This document shows, piece after piece, positions 7,648 to 15,259 of a stretch of 38,700 nt of DNA; the first letter of the stretch is position 1; each line of letters opens with the position of its first letter. The stretch covers positions 68,472-107,171 of the forward strand of contig JAHBUL010000014.1 of NCBI GenBank assembly GCA_019638085.1. The letters are read 5' to 3'. The position numbers and the translations under genes are program-made. The notes beneath the pieces were generated by a model that did not search any database, had not been told where the DNA came from, and saw nothing but the letters and a program-made list of their open reading frames with translations. Source of the DNA: Flavobacteriales bacterium. GTDB taxonomy: Bacteria > Bacteroidota > Bacteroidia > Flavobacteriales_F > PHOS-HE28.

Positions 7648-9042
7648 ATGACCTTCACCCTTAGCAAAGCGAACCTGGAACGCATCCAGGAACACGTGGC
7701 CCAACAGCGCGACGAGGAACTATTGGCAGCGGTGAACGACCTGCACCCTGCGGACATTGCCGAGGTGCTGGACCAATTGAACCTGAAGGAGGCGCAATAC
7801 CTCTTCGAGCGCTTGGAACATCAGCTGGCTGCGGAAGTGGTGTTGGAAGTACCGGAGGACCGGCGCGAAGACCTCTTGGAGAACTACACTGGCAAAGAGA
7901 TCGCGGAGGAACTGATCGAGCACATCGACTCGGATGATGCTGCGGACATGCTCGCGGAGCTTTCGGAAGAAGTGCGGGATGAAGTGTTGGCGAACATCGA
8001 GGACGCCGAGCAGCGCGACGAGATCAATGAGCTGCTCACGTACGATGAGAACTCCGCCGGTGGCCTTATGGCCAAAGAGCTGGTGAAGGTGAACGCGGAT
8101 AAGAGCATGCTGGATTGCGTGCGCGAGCTCCGTGCCCATGCGGACCTGGTGGACGATATCTATGTGATCCTGGTGGTGGACGACCATGACCGCTTGGTGG
8201 GTTCCATCCCGCTCAAGGCACTGATCACCACCCCGCTACGCACGCCGGTGAAGGACGTGTATGACCCCGATGTGATCAGTGTGCGCGCGCATGAGCATGT
8301 GGAGGAAGTGAGCCGGATCATGGAGAAGTATGACCTGGTTATCCTGCCCGTTGTGGACGATCGGGGACGGTTGCTGGGACGGATCACCATTGACGACGTG
8401 GTGGATGCCATCCGCGAAGAAGAGACCGTTGATGCGCATCGTATGGCCGGTATGGAAGCGTTGGAGTATTCCTACAGCCATAGCAGCTTGTTGGAAATGG
8501 TGAAGAAGCGGTCCGGTTGGTTGATCGTGCTGTTCATCGGCGAGAGCTTCACGGCCACGGCGATGGGTTTCTTCGTGGACGAGATCGAGCAGGCGGTGGT
8601 ACTGGCACTGTTCGTCCCCTTGATCATCTCCAGCGGAGGTAACACCGGCTCGCAGGCCAGCACGCTGATCATCCGGGCATTGGCACTGGGTGATATCACC
8701 GTGAAGGAGTGGTGGCGCATCGTCCGTCGCGAAGCCAGCGTCGGCCTGATCCTGGGGGTCACCTTGGCCATCATCGGTTTTGTGCGCGTTGCTGTCTGGA
8801 GCCAGTTCACGAACCTGTATGGACCGCACTGGCTACTGGTCGGTTTCATCGTTGCCTTGTCCTTGGTGGGCGTAGTGCTTTGGGGAAACTTGATCGGCTC
8901 ACTCTTCCCGTTGCTGCTAAAGCGCCTCGGTTTCGACCCGGCCACATCATCGGCACCGTTCGTGGCCACGATGGTGGACGTTACCGGTTTGGTGATCTAC
9001 TTCAGCATTGCCTCCATGTTCCTGCGGCAGATCCTTTCATGA
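7648..9042 (+). CDS. mgtE: Magnesium transporter MgtE
   Basis: MgtE is a homodimeric Mg2+ channel in the inner membrane gated by cytosolic Mg2+. The 464-residue protein has all expected parts. An acidic helical N domain (about 10-130) is rich in Glu/Asp and contains Leu-His-Pro-Ala-Asp-Ile-Ala-Glu. It is followed by the YDENSAGGLM junction, two CBS domains (about 140-262) and a membrane domain of five helices (about 285-464). The signature SSGGNTGSQAS lies at about 328-338, and the conserved Ala-Thr-Met-Val-Asp-Val-Thr-Gly segment is in the last helices. The length is normal. Its stop overlaps the start of the next gene by four bases (ATGA). No Mg2+-sensing leader element was recognised in the upstream stretch. 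Confidence 0.95.
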   Translation: MTFTLSKANLERIQEHVAQQRDEELLAAVNDLHPADIAEVLDQLNLKEAQYLFERLEHQLAAEVVLEVPEDRREDLLENYTGKEIAEELIEHIDSDDAADMLAELSEEVRDEVLANIEDAEQRDEINELLTYDENSAGGLMAKELVKVNADKSMLDCVRELRAHADLVDDIYVILVVDDHDRLVGSIPLKALITTPLRTPVKDVYDPDVISVRAHEHVEEVSRIMEKYDLVILPVVDDRGRLLGRITIDDVVDAIREEETVDAHRMAGMEALEYSYSHSSLLEMVKKRSGWLIVLFIGESFTATAMGFFVDEIEQAVVLALFVPLIISSGGNTGSQASTLIIRALALGDITVKEWWRIVRREASVGLILGVTLAIIGFVRVAVWSQFTNLYGPHWLLVGFIVALSLVGVVLWGNLIGSLFPLLLKRLGFDPATSSAPFVATMVDVTGLVIYFSIASMFLRQILS

Positions 9043-9989
9043 AGATCAATTTTATCGATAGTGTTCACCCGGTGCTCAGCACCCGGCTTACCGTTGCAGG
9101 CCATACATGCGAGGATCTCAGTGAATACGTGGGAGATGAACTGCTCGCACAGATCCACGACTCTGAAGGACTGATCGTCCGCAGTCGCGTAATGGTGGAT
9201 GCGGAATTACTGAGACATGCGCCGAAGCTGCGTTTCGTTGCCCGATGTGGAGCTGGTATGGAGAACATTGATCGCGCGGCATGCGCTGAGCGAGGCATCC
9301 TCCTGTACAGCTCTCCGGAAGGTAACCGCGATGCCGTAGGCGAACATGCGCTGGGCATGCTGCTGGCCCTGATGAACAAGCTGCCCAAGGCCGATCGCGA
9401 GGTTCGCCAAGGCATTTGGGACCGAAAAACCAATTCCGGGACCGAGTTGGGGGGAAACACCGTGGGCATCATCGGTTTCGGGCAGATGGGCACGGCCTTC
9501 GCGCAGCGCCTTCGTGGTTTTGACGTGAAGGTGCTGGCGCACGATAAATACCGCGAGGGCTTCGGAAATGAGCAAGTGGAGGAGGTCGGCTTGGAGGAAT
9601 TGCTCGATCGCAGCGACGTGATCAGCCTACACCTGCCACTCACGTCCGAGACGGAACATTATGCCGACAAGGATTTTTTTGCACGGTGCGAAAAACCGGT
9701 ATGGTTCATCAACACAGCGCGCGGCCCGCTGACGGATACCACTGCGCTATTGGACGCCATCGATGCCGGGAAGGTACACGGCGCCTGCTTGGACGTGCTG
9801 GAATTCGAAGAGCGCACGTTGCTCGGCTTGAGCGCAGAACTGGAGGATCCGGTCCTGAAGCGGCTATTCGCTCACGAGAAAGTGCTTCTCTCCCCTCATG
9901 TGGCAGGCCTCACTACGGAAAGCTACTTCAAGTTGGCGAACGTCCTCGCGGATAAGATCCTGAACGACTTCGCGGACGGGAAGCTTTGA
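9039..9989 (+). CDS. D-isomer-specific 2-hydroxyacid dehydrogenase, phosphoglycerate-dehydrogenase-like
   Basis: This 316-residue cytosolic NAD-dependent enzyme has the two-domain fold of the D-2-hydroxyacid dehydrogenases. Visible features: the substrate-domain segment RCGAGMENIDRAACAERGI (69-87), the Rossmann motif GFGQMG (146-151), the catalytic Arg228 in INTARGPL, the Asp-Val-Leu-Glu region (252-255) for the catalytic Glu, and His287 in SPHVAG. It resembles the short SerA type without the ACT domain, which makes 3-phosphohydroxypyruvate for serine synthesis, but a different 2-hydroxyacid substrate cannot be excluded. The frame is open back to 8709 inside mgtE; the ATG at 9039, overlapping the mgtE stop, is the correct start by family alignment. 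Confidence 0.88.
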   Translation: MKINFIDSVHPVLSTRLTVAGHTCEDLSEYVGDELLAQIHDSEGLIVRSRVMVDAELLRHAPKLRFVARCGAGMENIDRAACAERGILLYSSPEGNRDAVGEHALGMLLALMNKLPKADREVRQGIWDRKTNSGTELGGNTVGIIGFGQMGTAFAQRLRGFDVKVLAHDKYREGFGNEQVEEVGLEELLDRSDVISLHLPLTSETEHYADKDFFARCEKPVWFINTARGPLTDTTALLDAIDAGKVHGACLDVLEFEERTLLGLSAELEDPVLKRLFAHEKVLLSPHVAGLTTESYFKLANVLADKILNDFADGKL

Positions 9990-10116
9990 ATGAGCTGAAT
10001 CGGACCATCAGAAAGCCAGATGATCCTTGGCCGCGACGTCTTTGACTCATCACGGCCTTCTTCGGGACCTTGAAGAAAAGCGAAACCTGCCGGGCGCTAC
10101 CTTGCCCGCCTTTCGC

Positions 10117-10959
10117 ATGCCTTCCTCCTCCCACACCCAGGTCCACGGTCATCGCGGTTGCGAAGGGCCTGTGCCGGCGAACACCATTCCTGCTTTCCTG
10201 ATGGCTGCTGCCACAGGCTGCACTTGGCTGGAGATGGACGTGGTGATCACCGGCGACCGCCGCGTGTTGGTGAGCCACGAGCCATGGATGGACCATCATG
10301 TTTGCCGCGATCCGGATGGCGGACCGATCTCCGAGGAAGAAGGGCGCGCGATCAATATTTTTATGTTGCCCCTGGAGGAAGTGCAACGCTTCGGGTGCGT
10401 TCCGACTAGCTTGGCTGATAGCCCCATTTCACCGCAGGAGAACTGGCACAAACCCACACTTGCCGAGGTTGTACGTGCCGTGGATGCCTACGTGCCGAAA
10501 AGCGGAAAACCGCCACCTTCGTTCAACATCGAGATCAAAAGTGAACCGCAGCTGTACGGGACCTTTCAACCCCAACCTGTAGCGTTTGCGGAATTGGTGC
10601 TATTGGACGTGATCGCGCTGGGAATAGAGGAACGCTGCATCATACAGAGCTTCGATACCGCCGTGCTGGAAGCGGTCCATACCATGGCACCCGAAGTACC
10701 GATCGCACTGCTGGTGGATAACGCGGACGGGCTGGAGGCCAACCTGCGACGGCTCAGCTTCAAACCTGCCTATTTCAGCCCCGCCTTTTCGCTCGCGAAC
10801 CCGCCCTTGGCCGCAGAGCTCCGCGGAAAGGGCATCGGCCTACTGGTGTGGACAGTGAACCACGAGGCCGATATGCTCCGCATGTTGGACCTCAGCGTGG
10901 ATGGCCTCATCACGGATAAGCCGGCAGAAGCATTGTCGCTGATCGCTGCGCGTCAGTGA
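10117..10959 (+). CDS. Glycerophosphodiester phosphodiesterase family protein
   Basis: GDPD enzymes cleave glycerophosphodiesters to glycerol-3-phosphate and an alcohol, using a divalent metal. The 280-residue product begins almost directly with the catalytic barrel. HGHRG (10-14) supplies the catalytic His, PANT (20-23) corresponds to the usual Glu-Asn-Thr, and LEMDVVITGDRRVLVSHEPW (38-57) gives Glu39, Asp41 and His54. Near the C-terminus, VWTVNHEADMLRMLDLSVDGLITDKP is the typical barrel end. The frame is open to a TTG at 10027, but the ATG at 10117 precedes the conserved domain directly and is preferred. No signal peptide is seen, so it is probably cytosolic. The 3' end overlaps the convergent neighbouring gene by seven bases. 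Confidence 0.9.
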   Translation: MPSSSHTQVHGHRGCEGPVPANTIPAFLMAAATGCTWLEMDVVITGDRRVLVSHEPWMDHHVCRDPDGGPISEEEGRAINIFMLPLEEVQRFGCVPTSLADSPISPQENWHKPTLAEVVRAVDAYVPKSGKPPPSFNIEIKSEPQLYGTFQPQPVAFAELVLLDVIALGIEERCIIQSFDTAVLEAVHTMAPEVPIALLVDNADGLEANLRRLSFKPAYFSPAFSLANPPLAAELRGKGIGLLVWTVNHEADMLRMLDLSVDGLITDKPAEALSLIAARQ

Positions 10960-11996
10960 GTGCGTAGCAGTGCCGATACACCCGCATCCAGAGCATCCAG
11001 ATCGGCGGACCATTGGGCATGGTCTGCCGATGCGCCCGGGGCCGTCAATCGTGCGCACAAAGACGCGAATCGGGCCTCATCGAAGTTGACCAACTGCGGC
11101 TTCAGCGAATGCACTACACGTAAGACCTTCTCCAGATCTCCGCGCTCTCTTGCCTGGCGTAACGTGGCCAAACGTTCCGGTGCTCCTTTGCGGAACATGC
11201 CTTCCACCACGGGTTTCATGGCCTCGTGAACTGGAGTAGGCGGGGCCTTTATCTGTGCGCTATCCGGAATGGAGGGCGCCTCATCGTATTGTGTTTCAGT
11301 CTTCCTGCGCCGATTGCTCACAGGCCTCAGGGCATCAACCTCTGCCCGTAACCCCGCGATGGTGGTACGCAGTTTTCGGCTGGTTCGCCCCATCCGGTAG
11401 AACAGGCCCAGTACGATCACAAGGCCTAGTCCCATGGCTACCAGCGCGGCCATCATCCATCGATCCGCGTTATGTTGCACGTGTACCATGGCTTCCGCCA
11501 ATCGCCGCTCACGATCCAACCCGGCCTGCGCCAAACTGTCCTGTTCAGCGATCAGCCGGTCCAACATCATGGCATGTTCATCACTCGTCCGGTCCATCTC
11601 CCGCAGTTCACGAATGCGGTCCAGTGAATCGACCACCAACGCCTCCACATAAGCGGCAGCGGGGTCGCCAGTGCTGGCGTAGCGCTTGGCGAGAAGGCGA
11701 TGAACCATGGCCCCGAGGTCGGGGCGATCCAAGCTATCGGCGATGGCCGCAGCTTGCTTCAGCAGGACCATGCTTTCCGCCCTACGCACCAATGGAACCA
11801 GTTGCATGCGAGCCTCGAACGATGTATGGAGGTCGCCCACACTATCGGCCAATGCCAACGATGTCCTCTGTTGAAGTAGCTCCGCCTTCAAGCTATCCGC
11901 AGCAGTCCCTGGCGTCTGCGCTGCAAGCTGCACGGAGGAGGCAAGGAGCAGCACCGCCACACTGCTACGAACATGTCTGAAATACGCTCGGGTCAT
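10953..11996 (-). CDS. Membrane protein with periplasmic helical domain and HPt-like C-terminus
   Basis: The 347-residue protein has a signal peptide (1 to about 26). A helical, TPR-like periplasmic region follows (30-175), then one transmembrane helix (about 181-202), a short coiled stretch (205-225), a basic/low-complexity linker (228-255) and a cytosolic helical domain (258-347). In the last domain VVHSLKPQL (294-302) resembles the phosphoacceptor motif of histidine phosphotransfer domains (AHxLK), with His296 as candidate. The layout looks like a sensor kinase from which the catalytic domains are missing. HPt proteins relay phosphate between hybrid kinases and response regulators; whether this one does is inference. 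It is convergent with the GDPD gene and overlaps it by seven bases. No partner kinase is nearby. Confidence 0.75.
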   Translation of the reverse strand: MTRAYFRHVRSSVAVLLLASSVQLAAQTPGTAADSLKAELLQQRTSLALADSVGDLHTSFEARMQLVPLVRRAESMVLLKQAAAIADSLDRPDLGAMVHRLLAKRYASTGDPAAAYVEALVVDSLDRIRELREMDRTSDEHAMMLDRLIAEQDSLAQAGLDRERRLAEAMVHVQHNADRWMMAALVAMGLGLVIVLGLFYRMGRTSRKLRTTIAGLRAEVDALRPVSNRRRKTETQYDEAPSIPDSAQIKAPPTPVHEAMKPVVEGMFRKGAPERLATLRQARERGDLEKVLRVVHSLKPQLVNFDEARFASLCARLTAPGASADHAQWSADLDALDAGVSALLRTH

Positions 11997-12026
11997 GGGG
12001 CGAATTTATTGCTGCCCCTCACTTGG

Positions 12027-12043
12027 TCCACTGATCCAGTGGA
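12027..12043. repeat. Inverted repeat upstream of the antiporter gene
   Basis: TCCACTG and CAGTGGA flank ATC, giving a perfect inverted repeat of seven bases per arm. It lies just upstream of the putative -7 box (12057-12064) of the antiporter gene, in the place expected for an operator. There is no further evidence for a regulator. Confidence 0.35.
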
Positions 12044-12056
12044 TAGTGCCTTGCCG

Positions 12057-12064
12057 TAGCTTTC
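12057..12064 (+). promoter_or_regulatory. Possible -7 element of the antiporter gene
   Basis: TAGCTTTC matches TAnnTTTG with the final base changed. It ends 22 bases before the ATG at 12087, a distance similar to other genes in the window. Confidence 0.35.
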
Positions 12065-12086
12065 CACCCGGTCCGCCTTCACACCG

Positions 12087-13358
12087 ATGGGAACATTCGC
12101 CCCCTTTTCCCTGCTGATCGTTCTCGCGGCGCTCTTCGCCTACGTGAACTTTCGTGTCCTGAAGCTGCCTTCTTCCATTGGTCTCATGTTCCTGGCGTTG
12201 TTGTTCTCAGTGGTACTGGTGGCCGTTGGCAAAACGATGCCACACCTGCTAGGCGACATGCGCATCCTGGTGGAGCATCTTGATCTTTCCCGGCTGCTGA
12301 TGAACAGCATGCTTGGCTTCCTGCTTTTTGCCGGCGCGATCCATATCAAGATCGACGTGCTGCGGCAGGAAAAATGGGCGGTGATGGCGCTTTCCACGGT
12401 AGGTGTGATCACGAGCACGATGTTGGTGGGCAGCGTCATGTTCCATCTGTTGGGGGCCTTCGGGATCCAGGTGGAATACCTGCACTGTCTGTTGTTCGGC
12501 GCACTCATCTCCCCCACCGACCCCATCGCGGTGCTCGGCATCTTGAAAGAGGCGAAAGTGCCTCCGTCGCTGGAGATGAAGATCGCCGGAGAATCGCTTT
12601 TCAACGACGGCGTGGCGGTGGTGGTGTTCCTCACCATCCTTGAGATCTCTGAAGGCCCTGCCGGGTTCGGTTGGGTGGATGTGGCGGGCCTGTTCGTTCA
12701 GGAGGCCGTCGGCGGGATCGCTTTCGGATTGGCCATCGGCTACGGCGCATTCCTCATGATGCGAAGCATCGACAATTACAAGGTGGAGGTACTGATCTCC
12801 CTGGCCGTGGTGATGGGCGGATATTCGTTGGCCCAGGCGCTACACATCTCCGGACCTTTGGCCATGGTGACGGCTGGGATCCTTATCGGGAACCACGGTA
12901 AGAAGCATGCGATGAGCAAGACCACGGAAGAATACGTGGACAAGTTCTGGGAGCTGATCGACGAGATCCTCAACGCGATATTGTTCGTGCTGATCGGGTT
13001 GGAACTGTTGGTGGTGAAGCTGGACCCGATCCATTTCGCCGTAGGAGGCATCGCCATCGTGTTGATCCTGGTGGTGCGCTACATCTCGGTCTGGGTGCCG
13101 GCACAATTGATCCGCTTCCAGGAACGGATGCGACATCCAACGCTGCTGATGCTTACATGGGGCGGGTTGCGGGGCGGCATCTCCATCGCCATGGCCATTT
13201 CCCTGGGCGACACGTTCGATCGCGGGCTGTGGATCACCCTTACCTACATCGTGGTCACGTTCTCCATCCTGGTGCAAGGCATGACCATCGGAAAGTTGGC
13301 GCAACGCATGGCGCGACGCGACGAGCTACCCTTGGAGGCTGAAGCAGGCGGAACTTGA
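12087..13358 (+). CDS. Na+/H+ antiporter, CPA1 (NhaP/NHE) family
   Basis: The 423-residue inner-membrane protein has about twelve hydrophobic segments. It carries the CPA1 landmarks: GALISPTDPIAVLGILKE (about 138-155) and AGESLFNDGVAVVVF (167-181), in which Asn173-Asp174 is the ion-binding pair, and LTWGGLRGGISIAMAISL late in the sequence. Such proteins exchange cytosolic Na+ (or K+) for protons and serve pH and salt homeostasis. The long C-terminal cytosolic tail of some NhaP proteins is absent. The ATG at 12087 is the first in frame and fits a short hydrophobic N-terminus. It ends eight bases before the convergent aspartate-kinase gene, with no terminator visible between them. Confidence 0.93.
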   Translation: MGTFAPFSLLIVLAALFAYVNFRVLKLPSSIGLMFLALLFSVVLVAVGKTMPHLLGDMRILVEHLDLSRLLMNSMLGFLLFAGAIHIKIDVLRQEKWAVMALSTVGVITSTMLVGSVMFHLLGAFGIQVEYLHCLLFGALISPTDPIAVLGILKEAKVPPSLEMKIAGESLFNDGVAVVVFLTILEISEGPAGFGWVDVAGLFVQEAVGGIAFGLAIGYGAFLMMRSIDNYKVEVLISLAVVMGGYSLAQALHISGPLAMVTAGILIGNHGKKHAMSKTTEEYVDKFWELIDEILNAILFVLIGLELLVVKLDPIHFAVGGIAIVLILVVRYISVWVPAQLIRFQERMRHPTLLMLTWGGLRGGISIAMAISLGDTFDRGLWITLTYIVVTFSILVQGMTIGKLAQRMARRDELPLEAEAGGT

Positions 13359-13366
13359 GCCACGTA

Positions 13367-14620
13367 TCACTTCACCACGAAGCGCGCGGTAATGCGGGAC
13401 CGCTGCTCGATCAGCGGTTCTTTCCCGTTCAGCAGGCGCTTCAAGGTGGCCTCATCGAAATGCCGCACCGTGATCAGCTCACAGCCCTCATTGTGGCGCA
13501 CCTCATAATCACCTCGTAGGTCCTCGATCAGCTGCCGGGCACGGGGCGTATCATCCACGGACACGGTGAAAGCCACGGCACTGTTCTGCATGAGCTCGAT
13601 GCGCACCTGCCGGTCGGCGAAGCATTTGAAAATACCGCTGAGGTTCTCCTCTACGATGAAGCTAAGGTCACGCGGCGTGATGCTGATGAGCAGCTGTTTG
13701 GGTTTCACAATGAAGGAAGGTACGAGCGTGTCGCCATCCGTGGCTTCGCTGATCGTGCTTCCGGCGGCATCCGCATCAAGAAAAGAGCGTACGTACAAGG
13801 GAATGTTCTTGCGCTGCAAGGGTTGCAAGGTCCGCGGATGGATCACGCTGGCGCCGAAATAGCTGAGCTCGATCGCCTCGCGGTAACTGATCCGTTCCAG
13901 CAAGGTGGTATCCGGAAAGCGGTTGGGGTCGGCGTTGAACATACCGGCCACATCCTTCCAAATGGTCACACTCTCAGCATCGAGCAAGTATGCGAATATC
14001 GCAGCGGAAAAATCAGATCCTTCTCTACCGAGCGTGGTGGTGGTACCGTCATCGGCACCGCCGATGAACCCTTGTGTGAGCACACGGATCGGGGCCTGCT
14101 GCATGGTCGTCCACATCGCATCGGCACCTTGAGCGGATGCTTCCCAGTCCACGCGAGCGGCGCGATGGCGCGTATCCGTGCGGACCACCGAGCGGGCATC
14201 CCACCATGCGCTAACGATCCCCACCGCATTCAAATGTGCGTGTACGATCGTGCTGCTCCACAATTCACCGAAGGAAACCACTTGGTCATAATGAAATTCC
14301 ACACCGGAAGTTGGGGGATCCTGCAGGACAGCCTCCAGCGCCGCGAACTGACCTTGGAGCTTAGTCCGCGCAGCCTCCTCAGTGGGTGCCACTTCAATCA
14401 AAACGGTCCTATGTTCCCGCTCAAGCGCCTCCACCATGTTGGCGGTCGGTCGACCATCCAACCAGGCCCATGTGATGTTCTCCAAGGCGTTGGTTGTCTT
14501 ACCCATCGCGCTCACTATGATCACGAGATCGTCCAGTGCATAGCGCTTCACCACCTCCGCCACATTGCGAACGCCTTCCGCATCCTTTACGCTTGCACCA
14601 CCGAACTTGAAGACCTTCAT
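13367..14620 (-). CDS. lysC: Aspartate kinase
   Basis: Aspartokinase phosphorylates L-aspartate in the first step towards lysine (diaminopimelate), threonine and methionine. The 417-residue protein starts MKVFKFGGASVKDAEGV, the family signature. It contains TTTLGREGSDFSAAIFAY, the nucleotide-binding segment WKDVAGMFNADPNRFPD and YREAIELSYFGASVIHPRT. The C-terminal third (about 290-417) has the two ACT domains that usually bind the feedback inhibitor. The frame extends upstream to 14671, but the ATG at 14618-14620 starts the conserved domain and overlaps the stop of the upstream GNAT gene by four bases. It is a monofunctional kinase; no homoserine dehydrogenase domain is fused. Which feedback inhibitor applies cannot be read from the sequence. 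Confidence 0.94.
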   Translation of the reverse strand: MKVFKFGGASVKDAEGVRNVAEVVKRYALDDLVIIVSAMGKTTNALENITWAWLDGRPTANMVEALEREHRTVLIEVAPTEEAARTKLQGQFAALEAVLQDPPTSGVEFHYDQVVSFGELWSSTIVHAHLNAVGIVSAWWDARSVVRTDTRHRAARVDWEASAQGADAMWTTMQQAPIRVLTQGFIGGADDGTTTTLGREGSDFSAAIFAYLLDAESVTIWKDVAGMFNADPNRFPDTTLLERISYREAIELSYFGASVIHPRTLQPLQRKNIPLYVRSFLDADAAGSTISEATDGDTLVPSFIVKPKQLLISITPRDLSFIVEENLSGIFKCFADRQVRIELMQNSAVAFTVSVDDTPRARQLIEDLRGDYEVRHNEGCELITVRHFDEATLKRLLNGKEPLIEQRSRITARFVVK

Positions 14621-15165
14621 CCTTCCGCGAGTTTCACCAATTGCGCTTTGTTCAAGCGGCCGTTCACCCATTGCTCCTCCAGTTCCGCGCCCAACCGCTT
14701 GTAGAAACGGATGGCGCCCTCATTCCAATCCAATACTTGCCAAGCTAAATGGTGGTATTGGCGCTTCACCGCCTCAGCCGCCACGGCCTTGAACAAACGC
14801 TCTCCAATGCCATGACCGCGCGCTTCTTCCGTCACCACGATATCCTCCAAATATCCCACGCGCCCCCGCCAAGTTGAATAGCGTTCATAGCACATGGCAA
14901 TGCCAACGATCGGTCGAAATTCAGTACTACCGGACTCCTTCTCATTTTCTGATCCTCTGCCCCGATGCATATCGGGGGTCTGATCTTCAGATCGCTCAGC
15001 CACCCACCCCCACCAGATCGCATGGGGCCCGAAACCGGCATCATGCATATGCTCCTCGGTCACCGTCACCGCTTCCGGCTCCTTCTCGAATAAGGCCAGC
15101 TCCTTCACCAAAGCCAGCATTTGCGGCACATCGCGGGCCTCCGCTTTGCGGATCGTTATCTCCAT
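14617..15165 (-). CDS. GNAT family N-acetyltransferase with a repeat-derived insertion
   Basis: The 182-residue protein has the GNAT fold. MEITIRKAEARDVPQMLALV forms the first strand and helix, YLEDIVVTEEARGHGIGERLF (105-125) holds the acetyl-CoA pyrophosphate loop Arg116-Gly-His-Gly-Ile-Gly, and WNEGAIRFYKRLGAELEE (147-164) is the usual C-terminal strand. It resembles the diamine acetyltransferase-like (SAT) branch, but the substrate is not known. Residues about 59-84 are a hydrophilic insertion between two core strands; its DNA contains the palindrome at 14960-14977. The ATG at 15163-15165 is preferred over a TTG at 15174. It is the first gene of a pair with aspartate kinase and has a predicted promoter six bases upstream. 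Confidence 0.88.
   Translation of the reverse strand: MEITIRKAEARDVPQMLALVKELALFEKEPEAVTVTEEHMHDAGFGPHAIWWGWVAERSEDQTPDMHRGRGSENEKESGSTEFRPIVGIAMCYERYSTWRGRVGYLEDIVVTEEARGHGIGERLFKAVAAEAVKRQYHHLAWQVLDWNEGAIRFYKRLGAELEEQWVNGRLNKAQLVKLAEG
14960..14977. repeat. Palindromic repeat inside the GNAT coding sequence
   Basis: CCCCGATGCATATCGGGG forms a perfect hairpin with seven-base arms and a GCAT loop. It lies in the in-frame insertion of the acetyltransferase gene. The arms resemble those of the mfd leader hairpin (CCCGAT / ATCGGG at 24372-24399). From memory, short palindromes of the CCCGAT...ATCGGG kind are frequent in Bacteroidota genomes. Confidence 0.6.
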
Positions 15166-15171
15166 AGTGCC

Positions 15172-15179
15172 CAAAGATC
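15172..15179 (-). promoter_or_regulatory. Predicted -7 element of the GNAT-lysC pair
   Basis: On the minus strand this reads GATCTTTG, one mismatch from TAnnTTTG, and ends six bases before the GNAT start codon. The transcript would then have almost no leader. It lies back to back with the fbp element at 15190-15197. Confidence 0.4.
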
Positions 15180-15189
15180 GCGCAAAGCC

Positions 15190-15197
15190 GATATTTG
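15190..15197 (+). promoter_or_regulatory. Possible -7 element of fbp
   Basis: GATATTTG differs from TAnnTTTG in the first base. It lies 62 bases before the fbp start and ten bases from the divergent element of the GNAT gene, so the two promoters would overlap. Confidence 0.4.
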
Positions 15198-15213
15198 CAA
15201 CGGATCATTCGTA

Positions 15214-15234
15214 GGCGATCATTTTATGATCGCC
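15214..15234. repeat. Hairpin in the fbp leader
   Basis: GGCGATCAT and ATGATCGCC pair perfectly over nine bases around a TTT loop. It lies between the putative fbp promoter and the start codon at 15260, so it would be in the 5' untranslated region, or could be an operator. It is followed by a GATCTTC-rich stretch similar to DNA next to the GNAT palindrome. Confidence 0.5.
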
Positions 15235-15259
15235 TGATCTTCTGATCTTTGATTCGCCC

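Noticed and set aside
8709..9038. Upstream extension of the 2-hydroxyacid dehydrogenase frame
   Set aside because: It lies wholly inside mgtE in another frame; the family N-terminus fits the ATG at 9039.
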